Origin: Fervidifonticultor_A octavus_A
GTDB taxonomy: Bacteria > Sysuimicrobiota > Sysuimicrobiia > Sysuimicrobiales > Humicultoraceae
Assembly (NCBI GenBank): GCA_031459655.1
Contig: JAVKID010000001.1
Coordinates: 1-64,000 of the forward strand
Direction of reading: 5' to 3'
DNA length: 64,000 nucleotides
Shown in pieces: positions 16,212-25,175 of the stretch. The stretch's first letter is position 1; every line of letters begins with the position of its first letter. The position numbers and the translations under genes were made by a program. A model generated the notes under the pieces. It was not told the DNA's origin and ran no database searches. It saw only the letters and a list, made by a program, of their open reading frames with translations.

Positions 16212-17147
16212 ATGCAGGAGGCCACAGTGCTCCGGGAGGCGGCACGAGGGCCACGGCGGCCCGCTCGGGGCGCCGCGCTGCTCGTGCTGTTTCTCGGCCC
16301 CTTCATCTTGCTCACCGTCACGTTCTTCGTGGCCCCGGCGATCATCACGGCGGTGCTGGGGCTGACCGACCTCGACGAGACGTTCCAGGGTTCCTTCGTG
16401 GGCCTGCAGAACTTCCGGGGCTTCCTGGTCGACCCGCTCCTGCCGCGGGTGCTGTTGAACACGCTGGTCTACGTCGTCTTCACCCTCGGCTTCAACGTCG
16501 GGATGGGGTTGCTGCTGGCGCTGCTGACCACCTACCTGCCCGACCGCGCCGGGACGACCTTCCGGGCCATCTGGCTGCTGCCCCGGCTGACCCCGGTGGT
16601 CGTCTACGGGTTGCTGTGGCTGTGGTTCATCGACCCCACCCCCTACGGCCTCTTCAACGCCGTGCGCACCCGGCTGGGGGTGCCGCCGCTGGACCTCATT
16701 TCGTGGTCGCCGTGGCTGGTGATCGTGCTGGTCAACGGCCTGATCGGCGCGTCCCTGGGCATGGTGATCTTCACTTCGGCCATCCGGTCGATCCCGGAGG
16801 ACTACATTCGGGCCGCCCGGGTCGACGGCGCCTCCAACCTGGCCGTCGTCAGGCACATCATCCTGCCGCTGATCCGCTGGCCGCTGACGTTCGTCCTGGT
16901 CGCCCAGACGCTGGCACTGCTCACCTCCTACGAGTACATCCTGGTGGTGACCGGGGGCGGGCCGTTCTACGACAGCACCGTCTACGCCCTCTACGTGTTC
17001 CGCCGGGCCATCCAGAACGGCGACTATGGGTATGGCGCCGCGCTTGCCTTCGTCCTGGTGGTCGTGGGCGCCCTCGCAGCGCTGGTGTACTGGCGGGTGC
17101 TGCGGTTTGGCCGGATGATCACCGAACCGAAGATCGAGGTGGATTGA
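16212..17147 (+). CDS. ABC importer permease, MalF/UgpA type
   Basis: The 311-residue membrane protein has six predicted helices and the cytoplasmic EAA-like loop, here EDYIRAARVDGASNLA, that docks to the ATPase. The N-terminal segment resembles MalF/UgpA permeases of carbohydrate-type importers. Its stop overlaps the next permease start (TGATG). It forms the membrane channel with the second permease. Confidence 0.88.
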   Translation: MQEATVLREAARGPRRPARGAALLVLFLGPFILLTVTFFVAPAIITAVLGLTDLDETFQGSFVGLQNFRGFLVDPLLPRVLLNTLVYVVFTLGFNVGMGLLLALLTTYLPDRAGTTFRAIWLLPRLTPVVVYGLLWLWFIDPTPYGLFNAVRTRLGVPPLDLISWSPWLVIVLVNGLIGASLGMVIFTSAIRSIPEDYIRAARVDGASNLAVVRHIILPLIRWPLTFVLVAQTLALLTSYEYILVVTGGGPFYDSTVYALYVFRRAIQNGDYGYGAALAFVLVVVGALAALVYWRVLRFGRMITEPKIEVD

Positions 17148-18070
17148 TGGCGCAGACGGCCGCGGCCCTGCGGCCGTGGCGGACCGCGGCGGAGGTAGCA
17201 AGACGGGCGCAGCGGGCCCGCCGGCGCGAGACCGTCGGGCGGCTGTCCCTGTACGCCGTCCTCGGCGTGCTCTCGCTGCCGCTGCTCCTGCCCTACATGT
17301 GGCTGGTGGCCGCAGCCTTCAGCAAGAACGTCAGTTACGGATTGATCCCCAGCGGGTTCACCCTGGAGAACTGGCGCTTTCTCTGGGTGCGGAACCTGGG
17401 GTTGGTCACCGGGACGGAAGGACGCCTCCCCAACATCTGGCAGGTGGTGGGCAACTCGCTGGCGCTGGCCGTGGGGACCACGCTGGTCATCGTCGTCGTG
17501 GCCACGCTGGCTGGCTACTACGCCTCCCGGCGCAGCTTCCCCCACCGGACCGCGTTCCTCCAGGCAGCGCTCATGCTGCAGGCATTCCCCAGCATCACGC
17601 TGCTGGTGGCGCTGTTCATCCTGCTGCGGTCGCTGAACCTGCTCAACTCCATGACCGGCGTTGTGCTGGTGATCGCCTCCCTGCACCTGCCTTTCGCCCT
17701 GTTCGTCATGAAGGGGTTCTTCGACGGCATCCCGTGGGACATCGAGATGTCGGCGATGATTGACGGGGCCAGCCGGCTGCGGACATGGTATGCGGTCCTG
17801 CTGCCTCAGGTCCGCAACGGCATCGCGGCGATCGCCATGTTCTCGTTCCTGTGGGGCTGGACCGACTACGTGTTCGTGTTGACCTTCATCCTGAAGCGCA
17901 GCGCCTGGACGATGGCGCTGTACCTGAGCTCGGTGATCGGGGAGTACCGCTTCGTGGACTACGGCGTCATGGCGGCGGTGGGGGTCTTCTACATGATTCC
18001 CAGCCTGGTCTTCTTTGTGTTCACCCAGCAGTACCTGATGCAGATCACCCTGGGCGGGACCAAGGGGTAG
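17147..18070 (+). CDS. ABC importer permease, MalG/UgpE type
   Basis: The 307-residue protein has six predicted helices and the EAA loop EMSAMIDGASRLRTWY. The C-terminal end YLMQITLGGTKG is typical of MalG/UgpE-type permeases. The ATG at 17147 overlaps the stop of the first permease, and the ATPase gene starts 5 bp after its own stop. Confidence 0.88.
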   Translation: MAQTAAALRPWRTAAEVARRAQRARRRETVGRLSLYAVLGVLSLPLLLPYMWLVAAAFSKNVSYGLIPSGFTLENWRFLWVRNLGLVTGTEGRLPNIWQVVGNSLALAVGTTLVIVVVATLAGYYASRRSFPHRTAFLQAALMLQAFPSITLLVALFILLRSLNLLNSMTGVVLVIASLHLPFALFVMKGFFDGIPWDIEMSAMIDGASRLRTWYAVLLPQVRNGIAAIAMFSFLWGWTDYVFVLTFILKRSAWTMALYLSSVIGEYRFVDYGVMAAVGVFYMIPSLVFFVFTQQYLMQITLGGTKG

Positions 18071-18075
18071 AGGGG

Positions 18076-19164
18076 TTGGCGCGGATCGTCCTCGAGCATC
18101 TGGGCAAGCAGTTCGGCAGCGTCGCCGCGCTCCGGCATCTTGACCTGGAGGTCGCCCACGGCGAGTTCATGGCCCTGCTGGGGCCCAGCGGCTGCGGCAA
18201 GACCACGACCCTCCTGCTGCTGGCGGGGATCTACAGGCCGACGTCGGGGCAGATCCTCTTTGACGGGGTCGTGGTCAACGATCTCCCCCCGCAGGACCGT
18301 CATATCGGGATGGTCTTCCAGAGTTACGCCCTCTATCCCCACATGAACGTCTTCGAGAACATCGCGTTCCCGCTACGGCTGCTGCGGCGCCCGCCCGACG
18401 AAGTCCGGCGGCGCGTCGCGGAGGTCGCGGCCCTGGTGCAGATTGAGGGCCTGATGGACCGCAAGCCCTCCCAGCTCTCGGGCGGCCAGCAGCAGCGAGT
18501 GGCGCTGGCGCGGGCGCTGGTGAAAGAGCCGACCCTGCTGCTGCTGGACGAACCGCTGTCCAACCTGGATGCAAAACTCCGGGTGCTGATGCGCGCGGAA
18601 ATCAAGCGGCTCCAGCGCCAGCTGGGGATCACGACCATCCTGGTGACCCACGACCAGGTCGAGGCGATGACGATGGCCGACCGCATCGCGCTGCTCAAGG
18701 ACGGCCTGCTCCAACAGGTGGGCACGCCCGACGACCTGTACTACCGTCCCGCCAACACCTTTGTCGCCGGGTTCATCGGCAGCCCGCCGATGAACTTCAT
18801 CCCAGCACGGATCGAGATGGCCGACGGTCGCGCGACGCTGGTGGGAGAGGGCCTGCACCTGGCCGCCCCCGACGCCCTGGTGCCTGTGCTGGCCTCCCGG
18901 CGAGGGAGCGAGGTGCTGGTCGGCCTGCGGCCCGAAGACATCCGCCTCTCGCCGGTGCCCGCGGAAGGCGCGCCACAGGCCCGCATCCTGGACATCGAAC
19001 CGCTCGGCCGCGAGATGGTCGTCGCGGTGACGGTGGGGCGGCAGATGATCGTCGCCCTGGCCGACCACGGGTTTGGGGGCCGGCATGACCAGCCGGTCTG
19101 GCTGACGGTGCCCACCGGGCGGCTCTACGTCTTCGACCCGGCCACCGACGCCCGCATCGCGTGA
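18076..19164 (+). CDS. ugpC: ABC importer ATPase, UgpC/MalK type
   Basis: The 362-residue ATPase shows Walker A GPSGCGKTTT, the Q-loop VFQSYALYPHM, ABC signature LSGGQQQRVALARAL, Walker B LLLLDEPLSNLDAKLR and switch His in LVTHDQ. The C-terminal 120 residues form the OB-fold (TOBE) regulatory domain (VGLRPEDIRLSP) characteristic of MalK/UgpC. The start is TTG at 18076, 8 nt after an AAGGGG SD. It powers the importer of the two preceding permeases and may also serve other CUT1-type importers. Confidence 0.9.
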   Translation: MARIVLEHLGKQFGSVAALRHLDLEVAHGEFMALLGPSGCGKTTTLLLLAGIYRPTSGQILFDGVVVNDLPPQDRHIGMVFQSYALYPHMNVFENIAFPLRLLRRPPDEVRRRVAEVAALVQIEGLMDRKPSQLSGGQQQRVALARALVKEPTLLLLDEPLSNLDAKLRVLMRAEIKRLQRQLGITTILVTHDQVEAMTMADRIALLKDGLLQQVGTPDDLYYRPANTFVAGFIGSPPMNFIPARIEMADGRATLVGEGLHLAAPDALVPVLASRRGSEVLVGLRPEDIRLSPVPAEGAPQARILDIEPLGREMVVAVTVGRQMIVALADHGFGGRHDQPVWLTVPTGRLYVFDPATDARIA

Positions 19165-19982
19165 GCGAGGGCTTCCGCGACGCTCTGCAGAGCGGGCGCG
19201 TCCTGATCGTGGCCCACCGCGGAGCGTCCGCCTACGCGCCCGAGAACACGCTGGCCGCGTTTGCGAAGGCCTGCGAGCTGGGGGTCGACGTCCTCGAACT
19301 CGACGTGCACCTGACCCGGGATGAGCAGGTCATCGTCATGCACGACGAGCGTGTCGACCGCACCACGGACGGGCGGGGGGAGATCCGCGGCATGACGCTG
19401 GACGAGATCCGCTCGCTCGACGCCGGCGGCTGGTTCGGGCCGGCGTGGGCCGGGGAGCGCGTCCCGATGCTGCAGGAGGTGCTGGACCGATTCGCGGGCC
19501 GGGCGCTGATCGACGTGGAACTCAAGGCCGGGATTGCCGCAGACTGGCTTTGCGGCGTCGTGAGGGAAGACGCGGAGACGACCGTCCACCTGGCCCGCCG
19601 CGTGCTCGAGGTCGTCGAGCAGACCGGCGCGGCGCACCGCGTGGTCCTCTCGACCTTCGGGATGCATGCCCTGGCGTGGATTCGAAAGACGGCGCCTGGG
19701 GTCGCCACCCAATGGTCGGTCCTGTCCGGCGACCTGGCGCAGGATGCCGAGGCGGCCGCCGCGGCCGGCTTCGACGTGCTCTCGCCCCAGGAGTACGCGG
19801 CGACCGCGGCCAACGTTGCCAGGGCCCACGCCCACGGGCTGGCTGTCCACATCTTCACCCGGGGCGATGAGGAGGCCATGGCGCGTCTGGTCGACCTGGG
19901 CGTCGACGCGGTGAAGACTCCGCGGCCGGATCGCCTGCGGGTCGTGCTGGTCCGGCGGGGGCGCATGCCAGAGGGAGCGTGA
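19161..19982 (+). CDS. ugpQ: glycerophosphodiester phosphodiesterase (UgpQ-like)
   Basis: The 273-residue enzyme carries the full GDPD set: VAHRGASAYAPENT, LELDVHLTRDEQVIVMHD and DVELK. Cytosolic GDPD hydrolyses imported glycerophosphodiesters to sn-glycerol-3-phosphate and an alcohol. It overlaps the ATPase gene by 4 bp (GTGA) and ends the importer unit, mirroring the ugpBAEC-ugpQ order known from other bacteria. A family-typical insert of about 25 residues (AGIAADWLCGVVREDAETT) lies mid-domain. Confidence 0.9.
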   Translation: MSEGFRDALQSGRVLIVAHRGASAYAPENTLAAFAKACELGVDVLELDVHLTRDEQVIVMHDERVDRTTDGRGEIRGMTLDEIRSLDAGGWFGPAWAGERVPMLQEVLDRFAGRALIDVELKAGIAADWLCGVVREDAETTVHLARRVLEVVEQTGAAHRVVLSTFGMHALAWIRKTAPGVATQWSVLSGDLAQDAEAAAAAGFDVLSPQEYAATAANVARAHAHGLAVHIFTRGDEEAMARLVDLGVDAVKTPRPDRLRVVLVRRGRMPEGA

Positions 19983-19985
19983 TCG

Positions 19986-21233
19986 GTGGCGAACCGCGCG
20001 GTGGTGATCGGCGGCGGGGCCATCGGGGTGGCGGCTGCGCACTCCCTCACGCTCGCGGGGTGGCAGGTCACGCTCATCGACCGCGGAGAGGTCGGCCGGG
20101 GGTGCTCCTACGCCAACGCCTGTCTGGTCACGGCGAGCCACGCGGTGCCGCTGCCGGCCCCGGAGGTGCCACGCGAGCTCGCGCGGTGGCTGCTGCGCCC
20201 GGACAGCCCGGTCTACGTCAAGCCCCGCCTGGATCCCGGCTTCCTCCGGTGGGGGTGGCGGTTCCTCCACGCGTGCCGCGCCCCGGCCGCCCAACGGGGG
20301 ACGGCGGCCCTCGGTGCACTGGCGCGCGCCAGCCTGGGGCTCTTCGAGGAGATGGTGGCCGCCGGAGGCGTGGAGTTCGGCTACCGGCGCGACGGCCTCC
20401 TGCACGTCTACCTCACCGAGGGGGGTGTCCGCAAGGCCGCCCGCGACCTGGAGGCGCTGCAGCGGGCCGGGATCCCGGCACGGCTCCTGACCCGGGCCGA
20501 GACGTTGGAGTTCGAGCCTACGCTCGCCGGGTGCATACGGGGAGGGATGTACGTCGAGGGCGACGCCCATGGGGACTGCTACGCGTACGTCCGGGCTCTG
20601 GCGGTCGGTGTCCAAGCGAGGGGGGGACGGGTCCTGACCGGTCGTCCGGCCTCCCTCATCCGCCGGCGCGGCGGGCGCGTCGAGGGCGTCGAGGTCCGAG
20701 GTCCCGAGGGTGTGATCCCGGCCGACCTCGTGGTGGTGGCCGCGGGAGCATGGACGCCGTCGCTACTGGCGCCCCTGGGTGTCCGCTTTCCCATGGAGCC
20801 GGCAAAGGGATACAGCTGCACCCTCCCGGGGTTCGCCGGCTCGCCGGCCGTGCCGGTCTTCGTGGAGGAACGCCGCGTGGCGATCACGCCCCTGGACGGG
20901 CGCCTCCGCGTCGGCGGCACTCTGGAACTGGCGGGCTACCGGGAGGGGATCCACCCTGTCCGGTACCGCGCGGTGGTGGACGCGGCCCAGGAGGTGCTGG
21001 GCCAGACCCTGCCGCTGGACCGCGCCGAAGCCTGGGAGGGGTTCCGGCCGCTGCCCCCCGACGGCCTGCCGGTCATCAGCCGCGTCCCGGGCATCGACGG
21101 CCTCCTCGTGGCCGCCGGGCACGGGACGCTGGGGTTTACCCTCTCGCCCATCACCGGGAGGCTGGTGGCGGATCTGGCGGAGGGACGGCCGCCGATGGTG
21201 CCGCTCGAGGCGTTCCGGCTGGATCGCTTCTGA
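19986..21233 (+). CDS. FAD-dependent amino-acid oxidase/dehydrogenase (DadA-like)
   Basis: The 415-residue protein has the N-terminal FAD dinucleotide site VVIGGGAIGVAAAHSL and the DAO-family C-terminus (RPLPPDGLPVISRV, AAGHGTLGFTLSPITGRLV) close to D-amino-acid dehydrogenase DadA. DadA oxidises D-amino acids to 2-oxo acids and passes electrons to the quinone pool. The start is GTG at 19986, 3 bp after the GDPD stop, so it shares the transcript. It may oxidise an imported amino compound, but the substrate is not evident. Confidence 0.82.
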   Translation: MANRAVVIGGGAIGVAAAHSLTLAGWQVTLIDRGEVGRGCSYANACLVTASHAVPLPAPEVPRELARWLLRPDSPVYVKPRLDPGFLRWGWRFLHACRAPAAQRGTAALGALARASLGLFEEMVAAGGVEFGYRRDGLLHVYLTEGGVRKAARDLEALQRAGIPARLLTRAETLEFEPTLAGCIRGGMYVEGDAHGDCYAYVRALAVGVQARGGRVLTGRPASLIRRRGGRVEGVEVRGPEGVIPADLVVVAAGAWTPSLLAPLGVRFPMEPAKGYSCTLPGFAGSPAVPVFVEERRVAITPLDGRLRVGGTLELAGYREGIHPVRYRAVVDAAQEVLGQTLPLDRAEAWEGFRPLPPDGLPVISRVPGIDGLLVAAGHGTLGFTLSPITGRLVADLAEGRPPMVPLEAFRLDRF

Positions 21234-21296
21234 GTCAGCCCGTCGGCTTCCCCGCGGATGAGCGGTCTGCGATCATTGATGTCCAGGAGGGAGACG

Positions 21297-21416
21297 ATGG
21301 CGGTACGCACGCCATCGGCAGTCTGGAACGGGACGCTCACGGTCTGCCGCCAGGAGCGCCTCCGGCTCGCCAGCGAGGCGCATCGTCGCAGCGAGCTCCT
21401 CCTTGGCGACGGGTGA
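21297..21416 (+). CDS. small ORF (39 aa) with strong ribosome-binding site, possibly a remnant
   Basis: A 39-codon ORF follows a strong SD (AGGAGGGAGACG) in the 189-bp gap between the DadA-like and aspartate-dehydrogenase-like genes. The first residues, MAVRTPSAVWNGTL, vaguely resemble the start of OsmC-family peroxidases, but the rest does not continue that family in any frame. It could be a truncated gene or a short leader peptide. Low confidence. Confidence 0.25.
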   Translation: MAVRTPSAVWNGTLTVCRQERLRLASEAHRRSELLLGDG

Positions 21417-21422
21417 TGGCCC

Positions 21423-22244
21423 ATGCGAGCGGAGCGGATCGTGAAGGTCGGGTTGGCCGGGTTCGGCGCCATCGGCCAGCGGGTGGCGGTGGAGGTAGCG
21501 CGGATGGTCCCCGAACTGTGCCTTGCCGCCATCACCAGCGGGGATCTGGAAAGAGCCCGCGTCCGGGCGCAGGCGCTGCTGCAGGTCGCCCCGCCTGTGG
21601 TACCACTGTCTGAACTGGTCGTCCGCTCTGATCTGGTCGTGGAGGCGGCGCCGGCTGCAGCCTTCCAGGAGATCGCCACGGCGACGTTGCGGGCGGGCAA
21701 GCGGTTGCTCGCGGTGAGCGTGGGGGCGCTACTGGACCGCTACAGCGAGTACGCGCATCTGGCGCACCGGTGCGGCGGCCGGATCTACATCCCTTCAGGG
21801 GCGATCGGAGGGTTGGACGCCCTCGCCGCCGCCGCGGTCGGGCAGGTGGAGACGGTCACCATGGTGACGCGCAAACCGCCCCGGGCCCTGGCCGGCGCGC
21901 CCTACCTGGAGAAGCACGGCATCGACGTCATGGCGCTGCGCGAGCCCCAGGTGGTGTTCGAAGGCACCGCGCGCGAGGCGTGTCGGGGCTTCCCCGCCAA
22001 TGTTAACGTGTCGGCGGCCGTCAGCCTGGCTGGGATCGGGCCGGACCGCACCCGGGTCCGCATCATCGCCGATCCGGGGATCGACCGCAACGTGCACGAC
22101 GTGGAGGTCACGGGCGACTTCGGCCGGTTCGCGGTGCACATCGAGAACGCTCCGTCGGAGAACCCGCGGACCGGGGTACTGGCCGCCCAGTCGGTGATCG
22201 CCATGCTGCGCACACTCGTCTCGCCGGTCCGCGTGGGGACGTAG
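21423..22244 (+). CDS. aspartate-dehydrogenase-like NAD(P)-dependent oxidoreductase
   Basis: The 273-residue protein has a Rossmann site (VGLAGFGAIGQRVA) and the aspartate dehydrogenase domain: FPANVNVSAAVSLAGIGPDR and the ADPGIDRNVHDVEVTGDFG block with the catalytic His. In NadX-type enzymes this makes iminoaspartate for NAD synthesis or deaminates L-aspartate. No nadA, nadB or nadC gene is near, so a catabolic role linked to the preceding amino-acid oxidase is equally possible. Confidence 0.83.
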   Translation: MRAERIVKVGLAGFGAIGQRVAVEVARMVPELCLAAITSGDLERARVRAQALLQVAPPVVPLSELVVRSDLVVEAAPAAAFQEIATATLRAGKRLLAVSVGALLDRYSEYAHLAHRCGGRIYIPSGAIGGLDALAAAAVGQVETVTMVTRKPPRALAGAPYLEKHGIDVMALREPQVVFEGTAREACRGFPANVNVSAAVSLAGIGPDRTRVRIIADPGIDRNVHDVEVTGDFGRFAVHIENAPSENPRTGVLAAQSVIAMLRTLVSPVRVGT

Positions 22245-22255
22245 GGCGTGCCGCA

Positions 22256-22609
22256 GTGTCGGACCCTGCTGCGCCCGATGCGCAGTTCCTCTACCTGACG
22301 ACCACGGGCCGCTGCACCGGCCGGCCCCGCCAGATCGAGATCTGGTTCGTGGCCTCGGGCGGAAGGTACTATGTCCTGGCCGAGCACTTCCACCAAGCGC
22401 AGTGGGTGCAAAACATCCTGCGCGAACCCCGCGTGCGCATCCGCGTGGGAAGCCCCGACGCGCCGGAGGAGACCGCCACCGCCCGGGTTCTGGACGCCGG
22501 CCGTGACCCGGAAGCCTGGCACCTGGCGCAGCGGCTGGCCCGGGAGAAATACGGATGGGGTGAGGGCCTGCCGGTCGAGATCACGCCGGTTAGCGCCACT
22601 CGATCGTGA
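22256..22609 (+). CDS. nitroreductase/deazaflavin-dependent oxidoreductase family protein
   Basis: The 117-residue product matches the small split-beta-barrel family (DUF385 type) that includes F420H2-dependent quinone and nitro reductases: TTTGRCTGRPRQIEIWF, YYVLAEHFHQAQWVQNI and VRIRVG are typical. These proteins reduce small substrates with deazaflavin F420 or act as FMN binders. The GTG start at 22256 lies 11 bp after the previous stop. The 3' end overlaps the convergent cyclase pseudogene by 20 bp. Confidence 0.75.
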   Translation: MSDPAAPDAQFLYLTTTGRCTGRPRQIEIWFVASGGRYYVLAEHFHQAQWVQNILREPRVRIRVGSPDAPEETATARVLDAGRDPEAWHLAQRLAREKYGWGEGLPVEITPVSATRS

Positions 22610-24569
22610 CCACCTCGACAGGGTCGGCCAGCCCTCTCAAGTGAACGCTACGCGGACTCGACGTGACAACCCTGGTCAATTCCGACGCGACCGTCTCGCG
22701 GCTGGCCAGGATCTGCTCGCCGTCCGCCAGCGCCGCGATGCGCGCCGCCACGTGCACGCCGCCACGTGCACGCCCTTGCCGCGATAGCCCGCGCCCCGGC
22801 GCGTGGCGGTGGCGGTGTGCAGGCCGATCCGCACCTGAGGCGCGAACCCATGGGTGCGGCGGTGGTCTGCGGGTGTGCGCTGGATTGCGACCCCACACTC
22901 AATAGCTGAGCCCGCGTCTGGGAAGGCGACGAAGAAGCCGTCGCCGGCGTGGTCGATCTCCTCGCCGCCGTGCCGCGCGAAGAGTGACCGCAGCATCTGA
23001 TCGTGCCACCGCGTCAGGTCGGCCCAGGCGTCGTCGCCGATCGCTTCGACCAAGCTTGACGAGCGCACGATGTCCGTGAACATGAAGGTCCGCGTCGTCC
23101 GTTGACCCGTCGCGGCAGCCGTCCGCCGAACGGCGGTCTCTGTGCCGAGTCGTTCGACGGCCCGTTGCGCATCGAGCCTGGCGCCCAGGCGCTCGAACGC
23201 GACTCGGGCTGCCTGGAGTTCCAGCGTCGCCGCTTCTTCAGCGCTCTCGGCTTGGTACGCATCTGCGAGCAGGACGCAGGTCCGCGCGACCTCATAGGGA
23301 CAGTCGAGCTCCTGCGACAGATGCCTGGCGCGGCGCAGGCTGCGCTCGGCGCCGATCGCATCGCCCTGCGCCAGCTGGAGCGCGCCCCTGGCATCTGCCG
23401 CACTCGCTTCAAGGGCCGGGGTGCCGTGGGCTCGGGCGATGTCCTCCAATTCTTCGACAGCTGCTCGCGCATCGTCGGTCTCCCCGGCCGCGAGCGCGAT
23501 CTCGACCAGGGTCGGCAGCAGATGCGCCCTGCGCAGCCGATCCGGGGGATCATGCACTAGGGCGCGCCTGACTGACGTCAGGGCGGCTTTCACCTTCCCC
23601 TCGGCCAGTCGGAGAAGAGATAGACCTGGCTCCGGGTCCATGCCTAGCTCGTGCGCCTGGCGGAACGCCTCTTCGGCGGCGGCCAGGTCGCCCTTGTACA
23701 GGCGGACCTCACCCAGTTCGTAGAATGCGGCTGCGCAGTATCCCAGGTTGCACTCACGCAGCTCCTCGCAGGCCCGCCGCGCCTCCTGCTCGGCCTCCGG
23801 CCAGGCGCCAGCCTGACGCATGATGCCGGCACAGTAAACGCGGCACATTCCCGGGAAGCCAGCGATCGCCTGGCGCTCGCACCAGCGCTTGGCGGCTTCG
23901 GTCCATTCCCGCGCCCGGGGATGGTCGGCCAGCTCCTTGCAGGCGGTGATGGTGTTGCAGTAGATGATGCCCGTCGCCATCGGGCCCAGCTCGCCCGAGA
24001 CGGTTGCCACCGTGGCCTCGTCCATGAGGGCCATTCCTTCGTTCACCTGGCCCCTGGCGACGTGGATGCGTCCCTGATCGTGGAGCGCCAGCGCCATCAG
24101 GTCGCGGTCACGGAAGCGCGCGCCGATGTCGTAGGCTCGCTGGGCCAGCATCAGCGCCTTCTCGTGGCTTTTTGTCCTCGATGGCGACGACGGCATTGAT
24201 CCTCATCAGGTAGCCATGTTCGAGGGACTCGGGCTCCTGCTGCAGCAGCCGGTTGGCGCGCTTCAGCCAGGCCATGGCGACCGAGGCGTCGCCCTTCTGG
24301 AAGTAGTTCCGGGCCTGCTCGCCCGCCATGAGCGCGGCCCGGCGCGGATTCCCGGACTCTATGTATCCGGCATACGCGCGGTCCCGCGCAGCGATGCAAT
24401 CCGCGAGCCGGCCGGTCCACCAGGCGGCGTCCGCCAGCCGTTCGAGATCCTCTGGCGCCAGGGCTCCGGAGGCATCGGCCGCCTTCAGGAGGTCGAATGC
24501 CTCCCGCCAGGCGTGCCGCCGGCAGGCGTCACACCCAGCCTGAAGGACGTCCTCGACCCTCTGGGTCAT
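22590..24569 (-). pseudogene. TPR-repeat protein with C-terminal adenylate/guanylate cyclase domain, two frameshifts
   Basis: Three reading-frame pieces join into one gene of about 650 codons. The N-terminal piece ends INAVVAIEDKK; deleting one A from a run of five (24169-24173) continues it as SHEKALMLAQ. The middle piece holds helical TPR-like repeats and a class III cyclase domain (RTFMFTDIVRSSSLVEAIGD, AGDGFFVAF, the two metal-binding Asp). It loses frame after GKGVHVAA because of a 14-bp tandem duplication at 22744-22771; removing one copy continues into ARIAALADGEQILASRETVA and ends TIEWR. Cyclase domains of this form either make cAMP or act as regulators. The ATG at 24569 overlaps the stop of the DinB gene (ATGA). 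Confidence 0.8.
22744..22771. repeat. 14-bp perfect tandem duplication inside the cyclase gene
   Basis: The unit GCCGCCACGTGCAC occurs twice in direct tandem (22744-22757 and 22758-22771), followed by the first three bases of a third copy. Because 14 is not a multiple of 3, it breaks the reading frame. Removing one unit restores the expected cyclase C-terminus. Confidence 0.85.
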
Positions 24570-25072
24570 CGGTGGCCCTGCGGCAACCCTCGGCGCTCGG
24601 CGTACTGCCGCCTGCGCTTGGCGATCGTCCGCAGGTGGTAGTGGATGTGATCAGCGAAGTGGTTTACGATCCACTCCAGCGTCTGTGGGCCGTCCTCCGT
24701 GTGCATCCCGGTCTGCTCCCATGCGGAGGCCGGCGCACGGCGGAGGAGTTCGGTGGTCGTCGCGCGGATGGCCCGCAGGAGCGCCAGCGCCTCATCGAGC
24801 GGGTGCGCGGCATAGTCGAGGGTGCGCGCCCAGAGGTTCTGGTCGAAGGCCACCAGCGTGGATCCCGGCTGGGCCAGGACGTAGCGGATCCTGGTTGCGG
24901 CCACCAGGTCGGTGTCGGCCACGTGGACGACGTTCTCGTGGATGCTCCAGTGCTCGGGCCCGGGCTTGAAGTGGAGTTCGTCCTCCGGGATGCCGGCGAC
25001 GGCCGCTTGGAGCAGCCCGGGCCCCTCGGCGTAAGCCTGGACGAGGTCCGCGATCCTCTGGGCTGTTGGCAT
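24566..25072 (-). CDS. DinB-superfamily protein
   Basis: The 168-residue protein is a four-helix DinB/YfiT-type bundle. The metal-binding His pattern is visible: PEHWSIHENVVHVADTD and the C-terminal NHFADHIHYHL. Family members bind a metal and some act as thiol-dependent S-transferases; many have no known role. A good SD (AGGAGGCGGGG) lies before the ATG at 25072. It is the first gene of the unit that continues into the cyclase pseudogene. Confidence 0.82.
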   Translation of the reverse strand: MPTAQRIADLVQAYAEGPGLLQAAVAGIPEDELHFKPGPEHWSIHENVVHVADTDLVAATRIRYVLAQPGSTLVAFDQNLWARTLDYAAHPLDEALALLRAIRATTTELLRRAPASAWEQTGMHTEDGPQTLEWIVNHFADHIHYHLRTIAKRRRQYAERRGLPQGHR

Positions 25073-25110
25073 CGGGCCCCCCGCCTCCTACCTGAACGCC
25101 GGATGCCCCT

Positions 25111-25119
25111 ATGGTAGCA
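25111..25119 (-). promoter_or_regulatory. extended -10 element upstream of the DinB gene
   Basis: On the minus strand TGC precedes TACCAT (25111-25116), an extended -10 about 40 bp upstream of the DinB ATG. No -35 match is seen. Confidence 0.35.
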
Positions 25120-25175
25120 GCGCCCGCGCCGGACGCGGCAGGGACTGTCCACCCGCGGAGGCAATTCCTCAATCC

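Noticed and set aside
21297..21416. OsmC-family gene
   Set aside because: Only the first dozen residues resemble OsmC; no frame continues the family, so I list it just as a small ORF.
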